From contig CANCXY010000024.1 of NCBI GenBank assembly GCA_947381875.1, positions 1-20,372 of the forward strand: a stretch of 20,372 nt of DNA. Reading direction: 5' to 3'. Position 1 is the first letter of the stretch, and the number at the start of each line of letters is the position of its first letter. Both the position numbers and the translations under genes were made by a program. The stretch comes from an uncultured Clostridia bacterium (GTDB lineage Bacteria > Bacillota > Clostridia > Oscillospirales > Ruminococcaceae). The notes under the pieces were generated by a model. The model was not told the DNA's origin. It searched no databases and saw nothing but the letters and a program-made list of their open reading frames with translations. Of this stretch, positions 7,725 through 15,384 are shown piece after piece.

Positions 7725-7806
7725 TTGGGCTGCCGCCCAAACCTGCCCAGAGGCGCTGCCTCTGGACTCCGCCAAAGGGGCGCAGCCCCTTTGGAAACCC
7801 ATCTTG
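7725..7806 (+). repeat. three-hairpin 3'-end repeat, family A, after bceRS
   Basis: It starts 5 bp after the kinase stop: hairpins 7725-7740 (TTGGGC-TGCC-GCCCAA), 7747-7765 and 7772-7794. Bases 7741-7806 are identical to the reverse complement of 2288-2353. In the first hairpin the outer two pairs are TT/AA here but GC/GC in the 2354-2369 copy, a stem-preserving change. It also separates bceRS from the convergent lipoprotein gene ending at 7831. Confidence 0.9.
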
Positions 7807-7830
7807 TATTTTATGGCGTGAAGGAGCGGG

Positions 7831-9219
7831 TTAGTCTGCCCCTTCTTTCTGCGGCGTTTCGAGGCGGTAGTTTGTCAGCCCGCCGCTGTAGTTTGATACA
7901 ATCGTATCCCCGTTTTCCAATGTCAAAAAACCATCCGTGCCGTTTGTAAGCTCCTTCTGTTCCTCCTCGGCTGTCGCAAGCCGCCAATGCCGGCCGCTTA
8001 TTTCATCCCCTTCTTCGGTGAGGATGACGCCCGGCTGCCCATACCGGGCCGGGTTGCGCACGGACAGGATGAGCATACCGTCTTCCCGCCGCGAAAGCCT
8101 GAAAACATCCCCCGCCTCCGGCTCGTATTCATTGCAGTACATCATGCCCCATGACTGATTGCTTTCAAAGGTATAGACGCCGTCCTCCTCCCAAATCACA
8201 TCAACAAAATAGCTGACATATTCCGAATCGCGCAGGCCTGTATGCAGCGCGTACTGCCCATTTTCATAGCGTTCAAAACTGACGATCTCCTTTAAGGCAT
8301 CCAGCTCCAATGGTTCTGGCGCTCCATCCGCCAAACACCACACACCCGCCAGTTCCTGCCACAGCGCGCTTTTTTCTTCCTCTGTAAGCACATGGGCGTC
8401 ATCCGACGGCCAAACGCCCTGTATCTGTTCTATCTTCCGGTCTGTCACCTTCCGGGTCAACGCCGCCTCCTGCCGGAAACCAGCCACAAGGAATGAGCCG
8501 TTCTCTAAAAGCATCCTGCCTTCTCCGCTGATATCCCGCGCCAGACGCTGTTCTTCTTTGGGGGCCGCCAGACGGACGGTATAGATAATAGGCGGCCCAT
8601 CTGTCGGCCCCTTCTCCTCCCACACACAGGTGGGGCGCTCCCACCCGATGGAGAGTTCCGCGCCATCAAACCGCAAAGTATACTGTGTGCCGCTGCCCGG
8701 CTCGCATTCATAGACGCTCATTTCGCCATATTCCCGCACAGCCGTCAGCGTGTACACGCCGTTTTCTTCTTTGGCCTCGGCAAAATCCCACTGCATGCCG
8801 CCGGAACCGTAGGCGGAATATTCCATCAGCGTATAATACCCTTCCTCCGTGCGCAGGGGGCGGAAATCGTAGACGGGGCACGCAAAGCTGCTGTCGCCGC
8901 TGTCCCATGCGTTTTCATCGGAGAGGAGCCACTTTCCCGCCAATTTTGCCCACAGTTCCTCCATCTCCCCGGCGGAAAGCGTGCGCCCGCCCGCCGTTGG
9001 TTGGGACGTACCCAACGGCGCCTGCGCATCCCCCGACCCAGAGACCGCGCTGTCCGCCGCCGGTGCCTGCGGACTGCCGGACCCCGCTTGCGGCATGCTG
9101 GCGCTGGCCTGCGGCGCAAGGGAGCTTTGCCCGCTGGACTGGGACGCCCCCTTCCCGGCACAGGCGGCAAACAGCAGCGCCGCCAACAGCGCGGCATACA
9201 ATAGGAATTGCTTTCTCAT
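7831..9219 (-). CDS. lipoprotein with two tandem copies of an unrecognised domain
   Basis: A 462-residue precursor. The signal peptide MRKQFLLYAALLAALLFAAC ends in a lipobox with lipidated C20, followed by a Ser/Gln/Ala/Gly-rich linker to about 80. The rest is an internal duplication, residues 81-258 and 278-456. Both halves open with LWAKLAGKWLLSD / LWQELAGVWCLAD, contain NGVYTL / DGVYTF and ECEPGSGTQYTL / EYEPEAGDVFRL, and close with LLENGSFLV / TLENGDTIV. I recognise no named domain; the GKW-plus-strands pattern suggests a small beta-barrel or lipocalin-like fold (inference). The gene is convergent with bceRS and divergent from bceA, sharing the region that holds the BceR-type palindrome. 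ATG follows AAGGAG by about 10 nt. A role as accessory factor for peptide resistance is inferred from position only. Confidence 0.88.
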   Translation of the reverse strand: MRKQFLLYAALLAALLFAACAGKGASQSSGQSSLAPQASASMPQAGSGSPQAPAADSAVSGSGDAQAPLGTSQPTAGGRTLSAGEMEELWAKLAGKWLLSDENAWDSGDSSFACPVYDFRPLRTEEGYYTLMEYSAYGSGGMQWDFAEAKEENGVYTLTAVREYGEMSVYECEPGSGTQYTLRFDGAELSIGWERPTCVWEEKGPTDGPPIIYTVRLAAPKEEQRLARDISGEGRMLLENGSFLVAGFRQEAALTRKVTDRKIEQIQGVWPSDDAHVLTEEEKSALWQELAGVWCLADGAPEPLELDALKEIVSFERYENGQYALHTGLRDSEYVSYFVDVIWEEDGVYTFESNQSWGMMYCNEYEPEAGDVFRLSRREDGMLILSVRNPARYGQPGVILTEEGDEISGRHWRLATAEEEQKELTNGTDGFLTLENGDTIVSNYSGGLTNYRLETPQKEGAD

Positions 9220-9253
9220 CCTGATTCCACTCCTTTTGTCAGGTTATTCCTTT

Positions 9254-9259
9254 AATATA
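9254..9259 (-). promoter_or_regulatory. candidate -10 element of the lipoprotein gene
   Basis: TATATT on the minus strand, about 35 nt before the start codon at 9219. No good -35 is found 16-18 nt upstream, as expected if an activator is needed. The BceR-type palindrome lies about 66 nt upstream of the implied start site. Confidence 0.4.
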
Positions 9260-9305
9260 CGTTTTTTGCCGTGTTTTTGTTTCATTCTTTCAGGTTACAA
9301 AATCC

Positions 9306-9321
9306 CTTACACAGGTGTAAG
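9306..9321. promoter_or_regulatory. BceR-type operator, TTACA-N4-TGTAA
   Basis: CTTACAC-AG-GTGTAAG is an inverted repeat of 7-bp arms containing TTACA-CAGG-TGTAA (9307-9320). This is the arrangement described for BceR-like regulators of peptide-antibiotic ABC modules (consensus TNACA-N4-TGTAA, from memory). A further TTACA at 9295-9299 lies exactly 12 bp before the first arm. The site sits between the divergent lipoprotein and bceA starts and is the only match I found in the window. Confidence 0.75.
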
Positions 9322-9375
9322 TCAAGGCGCGCAAATCGTAAGCAAACGCTATGGCAGGCGGTACCCCGTTTCGGC

Positions 9376-9529
9376 TATACTGTAAGTGCAGAGCAAAACA
9401 GACAAAAACTGATCCCTTTGCTGCAAGAAGCTCTGCATCCTATCCTGAATCGGGTGCGCCGTCCATCCCCGTCCGCGGGCAGGGATGGGGCGGGCGGCGC
9501 GCCCCGCGTTTTTTGAGGAGGTTGTTTAT
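9376..9529 (+). promoter_or_regulatory. bceA promoter -10 and structured leader with terminator-like hairpin
   Basis: TATACT (9376-9381) without a clear -35 implies a start near 9388. The leader would begin with GCAGAGC (9388-9394), which can pair with GCTCTGC (9430-9436). Further on, GGGGCG (9487-9492) pairs with CGCCCC (9500-9505), followed by GCG and six T (9509-9514), a terminator-like element only one base before GAGGAGG, the bceA ribosome site. An alternative stem pairs GCGCCGTCCATCCC (9457-9470) with the GGGATGGGG...CGGCGC stretch (9482-9500) and would compete with it. Attenuation is an inference. Confidence 0.45.
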
Positions 9530-10297
9530 ATGCCCCTTTTGGAGGTAGAACACTTACAGAAAATCTATACCGCGCGCTTTGGCGCGGTGCAGGTCGAAGC
9601 GCTGCACGACGTAAATTTCACCGTGGAGCAGGGCGAGTATGTCGCCGTGATGGGCGAGAGCGGCAGCGGCAAAACGACGCTTTTGAACATCCTGGCCGCA
9701 CTCGATAAGCCCACACGGGGCACGGTGCGGCTCGCGGGCGGTGATATCGCCAAGATTAAGGACAGCAAAATGGCGCAGTTCCGGCGCGAGCATTTAGGTT
9801 TCGTCTTTCAGGACTTCAACCTGCTGGACACGTTCAGCCTGCGCGATAATATCTTCCTGCCGCTGGTACTTTCCCATAAAGGGTACGCCGAGATGAACAC
9901 GCGCCTGGGGCCGATCGCCGAAAAATTAGGCATCGCAAATATTTTAGACAAGTACCCGTATGAGGTCTCCGGCGGCCAGAAGCAGCGCGCGGCCGTGGCG
10001 CGCGCGTTGATCACAAGGCCAAAGCTGATCCTGGCCGACGAGCCGACCGGCGCGCTGGATTCCAAAGCCACGGCACAGCTCCTGCGGCTGTTCGGCGAGA
10101 TTAACCGCGCGGGCCAGACGCTGGTGATGGTAACGCACTCCACACGCGCCGCCAGCCACGCGGGCCGCGTTCTGTTCATCAAGGACGGCGTGGTGTTCCA
10201 TCAGCTCTACCGGGGCGCGCTGACGAGCGATGAGATGTTCGCCAAAATCGGCGACACGCTCACCATGCTCTCGACGGGAGGGACACAAGGTGAATAG
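9530..10297 (+). CDS. bceA: BceA-like ABC transporter ATPase (MacB/LolD-type)
   Basis: A 255-residue cytosolic ATPase of the MacB/LolD/BceA group. Walker A GESGSGKTT is near 41, the Q-loop region FVFQDFNLLDTF near 93, signature VSGGQKQR near 146, Walker B LILADEPTGALD near 166 and switch histidine MVTHSTRAA near 201. All catalytic residues are present. It powers the BceB-like permease that frees lipid-carrier targets from, or removes, cell-wall-active peptides, and signals flux to BceS. ATG at 9530 follows GAGGAGG (9515-9521) by 8 nt; the longer frame from 9485 runs through the terminator-like hairpin. Its stop overlaps the permease start by 8 bp. Confidence 0.94.
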   Translation: MPLLEVEHLQKIYTARFGAVQVEALHDVNFTVEQGEYVAVMGESGSGKTTLLNILAALDKPTRGTVRLAGGDIAKIKDSKMAQFRREHLGFVFQDFNLLDTFSLRDNIFLPLVLSHKGYAEMNTRLGPIAEKLGIANILDKYPYEVSGGQKQRAAVARALITRPKLILADEPTGALDSKATAQLLRLFGEINRAGQTLVMVTHSTRAASHAGRVLFIKDGVVFHQLYRGALTSDEMFAKIGDTLTMLSTGGTQGE

Positions 10298-12263
10298 TAT
10301 CCTCTATCCGAAACTGGCGCTCACCAACCTCGCCAAAAACAGAAGCACCTATTTCCCCTATATGCTCACCAGTATCGTGTGCATCATGACAAGTTATTCC
10401 GTGGTGTTCATCAGCACAAACGAGGGCCTCGCGATGGTGCCCGGCGGCAATATCACCCTTACGATGTTTTTCCTGGCCACGTTGGTGATCGACCTTTTCT
10501 GCATCCTGCTGATGTTCTATACCAACAGCTTCCTCATCAAGCGGCGCAAAAAGGAACTGGGCCTCTACTGTGTATTAGGGATGGAAAAACGCCATGTGGC
10601 CCTGGTGCTGTTCTTTGAGACGCTGTTCACCGCCATCGTATGCCTGATTTTAGGGCTTCTGTTCGGCATCCTGTTCGCGCGTTTGATGTTCCTGGCGCTT
10701 TTATATATCCTGGACTTTGCAACGCCGTTCGCGTTTTCCATCTCCCTTCCGGGCGTTGCCAGCACCGTGGTACTGTTCCTGTGCATCTACGGCGCGACGC
10801 TGGCCTACAACCTGCGCAGTGTGCGCATGGCAAAGCCCGTGGAGCTTCTGAGCAGCACAAACCGGGGTGAAAAGGAACCGAAAACCTCCTGGGTATTTAC
10901 GCTCGTGGGCCTTTTGTCGCTTGGGTTCGGGTATTTCCTCGCGGTCACTGTCAAGAATCCCATACAGGCGCTGCTGTGGTTCTTCGCGGCGGTGGTGCTT
11001 GTCATCATAGGCACCTACTGCCTGTTTACTTCCGGCAGCATCGCGCTTTTGAAAACGCTGCGGCACAATAAACATTTTTATTATAAGCCGAACAATTTTA
11101 TCTCCGTCTCCGGCATGCTCTACCGCATGAAACAGAACGCGTCGGGTCTGGCCTCTATCTGCATCCTCTCCACCATGGTGCTTGTAACGGTTTCCAGTAC
11201 GCTATGCCTCTATATGGGGCGCACAGATATGCTGCACAGCATGTTCCCGCGCGAAATCACGACCTCGTTCTTCATAGATGGGGACGACAGCCGCCCCGAA
11301 CAGGTGCAGGCGGCGTTCACGCAGGCGCTGGCCGACGCGGGCCTGACGGCGGAAAAGCGCACCGCCGCCCGAAGCCTGACCCTCAATGTGCTGGACCACG
11401 GCGGCGCATACGGCATCCGCTCCAGCGCGGACGAGATGAACGACGCCGCATTCTCGCTTGTTCCCCTGTCGGACTATAACGCCGCCGAGGGGGCACAGCC
11501 CGTCTCCCTCGCGCCGGATGAAGCGCTGCTCTACCCCATCGGCGACTTTGGCACGCCCGAAACGCTCAACCTGGGCGGGCAGGTGGTACGTATCGTGGAA
11601 GTACTGCGCGAGCAGCTATTCAGCGGCGTGGGGACCTACGACGGCGCAACGGGCGCTGTCCTCGTGGTGCCGGACGATCAGGTGCGGCCGCTCTATTCCG
11701 CGCTGTACGGTTCCGACGGCGCGGGCGATCAGGAGCGTTTTTACTACAGCGCCGGCTTTGACGTGCCCGGCGCAACGAACCAGCAGAAACTTGACCTTGC
11801 GCTGGATATTTCCGCGCGGGTAGAGGGCATCCGCGTCAACTGCCGCTCCGAGGTCGCCGCGGAATGGGATTCCATGTACGGCTGCTTCCTCTTTTTAGGC
11901 ATCTTCTTCGGCATCCTGTTTTTGATGGCAACGGTGCTGATCATCTACTATAAGCAGATCAGCGAGGGGTTTGAGGACCACGACCGTTTTATCATCATGC
12001 AGAAAGTCGGCATGAGCCAGAAAGAGGTGCGTCGCGCCACCAGCAAGCAGATCCTGACGGTGTTCTTCCTGCCGCTGGGGGCCGCCGCCCTGCATATGGC
12101 TTTCGCGTTCCCGCTTATCCGCCGGGTGCTGATGCTGTTCAGCCTGAACAATGTCGGCCTGTTCTTCGCCTGCACCGGCGCGACGTTCCTGATCTTCGCC
12201 GTCGTCTATATCTTCGTCTACCGAGCCACGGCGCGCGTGTATTACCGCCTCGCCAACGCCTGA
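10290..12263 (+). CDS. bceB: BceB-like ABC permease with large extracellular domain
   Basis: A 657-residue FtsX-type permease of the BceB family, of normal length. It has an N-terminal span after KLALTNLAKNRSTYFPYML, several spans to about 310, then an extracellular domain of about 215 residues (roughly 312-527), and three C-terminal spans ending in YIFVYRATARVYYRLANA. In this family the large extracellular domain between spans 7 and 8 gives drug specificity and the membrane part contacts BceS. Just before the last spans, FEDHDRFIIMQKVGMSQKEV is the typical coupling-helix region. The start is GTG at 10290, after GGGAGG (10276-10281), inside the end of the ATPase gene. Which peptide is recognised cannot be told. 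Confidence 0.94.
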   Translation: MNSILYPKLALTNLAKNRSTYFPYMLTSIVCIMTSYSVVFISTNEGLAMVPGGNITLTMFFLATLVIDLFCILLMFYTNSFLIKRRKKELGLYCVLGMEKRHVALVLFFETLFTAIVCLILGLLFGILFARLMFLALLYILDFATPFAFSISLPGVASTVVLFLCIYGATLAYNLRSVRMAKPVELLSSTNRGEKEPKTSWVFTLVGLLSLGFGYFLAVTVKNPIQALLWFFAAVVLVIIGTYCLFTSGSIALLKTLRHNKHFYYKPNNFISVSGMLYRMKQNASGLASICILSTMVLVTVSSTLCLYMGRTDMLHSMFPREITTSFFIDGDDSRPEQVQAAFTQALADAGLTAEKRTAARSLTLNVLDHGGAYGIRSSADEMNDAAFSLVPLSDYNAAEGAQPVSLAPDEALLYPIGDFGTPETLNLGGQVVRIVEVLREQLFSGVGTYDGATGAVLVVPDDQVRPLYSALYGSDGAGDQERFYYSAGFDVPGATNQQKLDLALDISARVEGIRVNCRSEVAAEWDSMYGCFLFLGIFFGILFLMATVLIIYYKQISEGFEDHDRFIIMQKVGMSQKEVRRATSKQILTVFFLPLGAAALHMAFAFPLIRRVLMLFSLNNVGLFFACTGATFLIFAVVYIFVYRATARVYYRLANA

Positions 12264-12267
12264 GCTT

Positions 12268-12298
12268 GTATCTCTCCCGCCTGCGGGCGGAGGGATAC
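12268..12298 (+). repeat. GC-rich hairpin after bceB, family B copy
   Basis: A stem of 13 bp with one bulged C: GTATCTCT (12268-12275) and CCGCC (12277-12281) pair with GGCGG (12286-12290) and AGGGATAC (12291-12298), loop TGCG. It begins 4 bp after the bceB stop. There is no T-run, so it is at most a weak terminator and could let transcription reach the 40-aa ORF. Confidence 0.65.
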
Positions 12299-12348
12299 GG
12301 ACGGGGAATCACAAATAAATTCTTATTATTGTAAGGATGGTGTATCAT

Positions 12349-12471
12349 ATGAAAATGCTTTGGAAATGGCTTCTTGCCCTGCTGGCCGCGTGCGCCGCAC
12401 TGTACCTGTTCCTCCGTCCCCGCGAGACCGCCGAGGACATCCCCGCCTGTCAGGAGTGGGACAAAATATAA
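12349..12471 (+). CDS. 40-aa single-span membrane peptide
   Basis: A short frame encoding MKMLWKWLLALLAACAALYL followed by FLRPRETAEDIPACQEWDKI. It has a positively charged tip, one hydrophobic segment of about 19 residues and an acidic hydrophilic tail with one Cys. It could be a single-span protein with the tail outside; the LAAC at 12-15 could also be read as a lipobox, but hydrophobicity continues past the Cys, so the membrane-span reading is preferred. GTAAGGA at 12331-12337 lies 11 nt before the ATG. It is 85 bp after bceB and may be co-transcribed. Bce-type operons can carry a small extra protein (yxeA after yxdLM in Bacillus subtilis), but no sequence similarity is claimed. It could also be a chance frame. 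Confidence 0.5.
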   Translation: MKMLWKWLLALLAACAALYLFLRPRETAEDIPACQEWDKI

Positions 12472-12832
12472 CGGGCACGTTTGCACCTGCCGCCAGCAGC
12501 CTCCGGCGGGTGCGGCCTGTCCCGCGGCTGGCCCCGCTTTGCTTCCCCGCCCGCACAGCGGCGAGGCATATCTCCCAGAGTTTTCCAAGGGAGCAATTTG
12601 CGCGCGGCGGTCCGCTTATTTGACCCAGTCCGGGCGGGGCATTCATCAGAGCGCATGCGGCGGGCGTCCCTTTCGTCGGAAAGCGTAGCGCGGGCAAATT
12701 TGCGGAAGGGAAAACGGCGGGAGATATGCCGAGCGAGCGGTCGGCGTCCCGCCCGCGTCCCCTTCCGTGTAACCCTCCACCCTTCGGGCGGGGGGTTACG
12801 CCAATTTTTGGGCATTTCCCGTCGATTGTCTA
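12472..12832. repeat. non-coding block with a long imperfect inverted repeat
   Basis: No convincing gene is present; open frames here have no ribosome sites and occur on both strands. A hairpin at 12484-12512 (9-bp stem) follows the small ORF. The main structure is an inverted repeat, 12565-12606 against 12689-12730, matching at 30 of 42 positions with an exact 12-bp outer part (GGCATATCTCCC and its complement), around an 82-bp centre with its own small hairpin (CTTTC-GTCG-GAAAG). A family-B hairpin, GTAACCC...GGGTTAC with loop TTC, lies at 12769-12799. It could be a non-autonomous mobile element remnant or a structured RNA. Confidence 0.6.
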
Positions 12833-12861
12833 TTGCTTTTTCCCGTAAAGCGCTCTATGAT
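12833..12861 (+). promoter_or_regulatory. promoter of the MMPL/GLUG operon
   Basis: TTGCTT (12833-12838), a 17-nt spacer and TATGAT (12856-12861) put the start near 12868, about 33 nt before the MMPL start codon. This suggests the pair is transcribed independently of bceAB. Confidence 0.6.
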
Positions 12862-12900
12862 AAAAAGTTAGTAAACTATACGGGAAAGGGAGAGTTTACC

Positions 12901-15384
12901 TTGAACACCGAGAACCAGAGCGGCGCACAAAAGCAAAACCCCATAGAGCAGCTTTCGGCGTTTATCGTGGATAAACGCAAGGTATTTTACCTTCTCTATA
13001 TCGGGCTTTGCATTTTTTGCGTCTTTTCCTCCGGCTGGGTCAGCGTGAACAACGACCTGACCAGCTACCTGCCCGCCGAGACCGAGACGCGGCGCGGCCT
13101 CACGGTGATGGACGAGGAGTTTGTCACCTTCGGCACAAACCGTATCCTGGTCGACAACATATCGCTGGCACAGGCCCAGACACTCGCCGACGATTTGTCG
13201 GCCATCGACGGCGTAAAGAGCGTCGAGTTCGATGACAGCGAGGCGCATTACCACCCAGGCGAGGCGCTGTTTTCCCTCACCTACGAGGGCACAGCGACGG
13301 ACGAAGTGAGCCTGACAGCGCTGGACGCGGTAAAACAGACACTCGCGGGCTATGATACCTACGTCACCGGCGACACGGGCGACTCCGCCTCCGCGGCGCT
13401 GGAGGAGGAAATGCAGATGGTGATGCTCATCGCCGTCGGCATCATCCTTTTGGTGCTGCTGTTCACCTCGCATACATATATGGAGATCCCTGTGCTGTTG
13501 CTCACGTTCGGCATGGCGGCGCTGCTGAACAAGGGCACCAATTTCATCTTCGGGGAAATCTCTTTCGTCTCCGACTCCGTGGCCGTGGTGCTGCAATTAG
13601 CGCTGGCGATTGACTACGCCATCATCCTGTGCCACCGCTATACTGAGGAGCGCGAGCATCTGGACGCGCACGACGCGGTGGTGATCGCGCTGAGCAAGGC
13701 CATCCCGGAGATTTCCGGCAGCTCCCTGACGACGCTCTCCGGCCTCGGCGCAATGTGCTTTATGCGGTTCGGCATCGGCAAGGACTTAGGCTTTGTATTG
13801 ATGAAAGCCATCCTGTTGAGCCTTGTCAGCGTCTTTACCTTGATGCCGGGGCTTCTGATGAGCTTTTCCGGCCTCATCGACCGCACACACCACAAGAACT
13901 TTGTACCGAAGATTTCTGCCTGGGGGCGTCTGGCCGTCAAGACGCGCTTTATCATGCCGCCGCTGTTCCTGGTGCTGCTGGTGGCCGGGTTCTTCTTCTC
14001 GAACCGCTGCCCGTATGTATACGGCCTCACAACGCTTTCCACCATCACGCAAAATGAATCGCAGATTGCGACGCGGCGCGTCAATGAGGATTTCGGCAGT
14101 GTGAACACCATCGCCGTGATTGTGCCGACGGGCGACTACGAAAAAGAGGGGCGGCTCCTGCGCCGTCTGGAGGCCATGCCGGAGGTGGATTCCGTGCTGG
14201 GCCTCGCCAATGTCGACGCGATGGACGGCTATGTGCTGACCGACAAGCTGACCCCGCGCCAGTTCTGCGAAATGACGGACCTGGATATCGAAGTGGGGCG
14301 GCTGCTCTATTCCGCCTACGCAGTGAATGATGAGACGTATGGACAACTTGTTTCGGGCGTCGACGACTATGGCGTACCGCTGATTGACATGTTCCTGTTC
14401 GTCTACGACCAGATGCAGCAGGGCTATGTGTCGCTGGACGCGGATATGACTGAAACAATAGAAAACCTGAACACACAGCTCAGCGACGCGAAATTGCAGC
14501 TGAAAAGCGATGACTACAGCCGCCTGGTATTGCAGCTTGCTTTGCCGGAGGAGGGCGAGGAGACGTTTGCCTTCCTCGACACGCTGCACAAGACGGTGTA
14601 TGAGTATTACCCGGAGGACGATTCCTATATCGTCGGCAACTCGACGAGCGACCTCGACCTCTCCAGTTCGTTCGTCAACGACAACACGCTCATCAGCGTA
14701 TTGACAATCGTGTTTGTTATCTTAGTGCTGATTTTCACGTTCAAATCGTCCGGCCTGCCGGTGCTGCTGATTCTTGTGATACAAGGCAGCGTCTGGATCA
14801 ACTTCTCGTTCCCCTACTTAATGAAGGAAAACCTGTTCTTCCTGAGCTATCTGGTTGTTAGCTCCATCCAGATGGGCGCGAATATCGACTACGCGATCGT
14901 GATTGCGAACCGCTATACCGACCTGCGGAAACAGATGCCGCTGAAGGATGCGGTGATCGAATCGCTGAATGAAGCGTTCCCCACCATCATTACCTCTGGC
15001 ACCATCCTCGCCTCGGCGGGCGTGCTGATCGGGTTCCTCTCCTCGAACCCCTCGGTCGCCTCGATCGGCGTATGCCTGGGGCGCGGCACGATCATCTCTA
15101 TTTTCCTTGTTATGGGCATTTTGCCGCAGATTTTGCTGCTGGGCGATATCATCATTGACAAGACGGCCGTCACGCTCAAGGCCGCCCTGCCGCTGCAAAG
15201 CCGCACGGGCAGCATGCGCCTCGAAGGGCATGTGCGCGGCTATGTCTCCGGCATGGTGGACGCCGATTTTTCCGGCACCGTGCGCGGCGCGATCCGCGCT
15301 TCCGTAGAAGGGGGCGACATCGAATCCCTGGACGCGCCGCCCCTGCCGGAACATGCGCAGGGAAAGGAGGAGGCGTTATGCTGA
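12901..15384 (+). CDS. MMPL/RND-family membrane transporter
   Basis: An 827-residue protein with two copies of the RND half-unit: a membrane span near 28-47, an extracellular domain (about 50-165), a span bundle, a second extracellular domain (about 390-590), then a second bundle. Each bundle has the proton-relay Asp-Tyr of MMPL transporters: LALAIDYAIIL (D238, Y239) and MGANIDYAIVI (D663, Y664). Relatives such as MmpL3 and HpnN move lipids or hydrophobic envelope molecules using the proton gradient; the substrate here is unknown. The start is TTG at 12901, with an AAAGGGAGAG site 7-9 nt upstream; the frame continues open to 12481 but that part is not protein-like. Its end overlaps the GLUG-protein start by 7 bp, so the two products are probably made together. 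Confidence 0.9.
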   Translation: MNTENQSGAQKQNPIEQLSAFIVDKRKVFYLLYIGLCIFCVFSSGWVSVNNDLTSYLPAETETRRGLTVMDEEFVTFGTNRILVDNISLAQAQTLADDLSAIDGVKSVEFDDSEAHYHPGEALFSLTYEGTATDEVSLTALDAVKQTLAGYDTYVTGDTGDSASAALEEEMQMVMLIAVGIILLVLLFTSHTYMEIPVLLLTFGMAALLNKGTNFIFGEISFVSDSVAVVLQLALAIDYAIILCHRYTEEREHLDAHDAVVIALSKAIPEISGSSLTTLSGLGAMCFMRFGIGKDLGFVLMKAILLSLVSVFTLMPGLLMSFSGLIDRTHHKNFVPKISAWGRLAVKTRFIMPPLFLVLLVAGFFFSNRCPYVYGLTTLSTITQNESQIATRRVNEDFGSVNTIAVIVPTGDYEKEGRLLRRLEAMPEVDSVLGLANVDAMDGYVLTDKLTPRQFCEMTDLDIEVGRLLYSAYAVNDETYGQLVSGVDDYGVPLIDMFLFVYDQMQQGYVSLDADMTETIENLNTQLSDAKLQLKSDDYSRLVLQLALPEEGEETFAFLDTLHKTVYEYYPEDDSYIVGNSTSDLDLSSSFVNDNTLISVLTIVFVILVLIFTFKSSGLPVLLILVIQGSVWINFSFPYLMKENLFFLSYLVVSSIQMGANIDYAIVIANRYTDLRKQMPLKDAVIESLNEAFPTIITSGTILASAGVLIGFLSSNPSVASIGVCLGRGTIISIFLVMGILPQILLLGDIIIDKTAVTLKAALPLQSRTGSMRLEGHVRGYVSGMVDADFSGTVRGAIRASVEGGDIESLDAPPLPEHAQGKEEALC

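Noticed and set aside
2288..7806. The inverted 66-bp repeats as ends of a composite transposon
   Set aside because: There is no transposase between or beside them, both lie at gene 3' ends in transcript-consistent orientation, a third copy is at 1-28, and no target duplication is seen.
9485..9529. Extended N-terminus of the BceA-like ATPase
   Set aside because: It would translate through the terminator-like hairpin and the GAGGAGG site; ABC ATPases of this group start at the LLEVEHLQKIY position.
12481..12900. 140-residue N-terminal extension of the MMPL protein
   Set aside because: The translated part is Arg/Pro/Gly-rich and unlike any protein, spans the inverted-repeat block and the promoter, and TTG at 12901 has a ribosome site.
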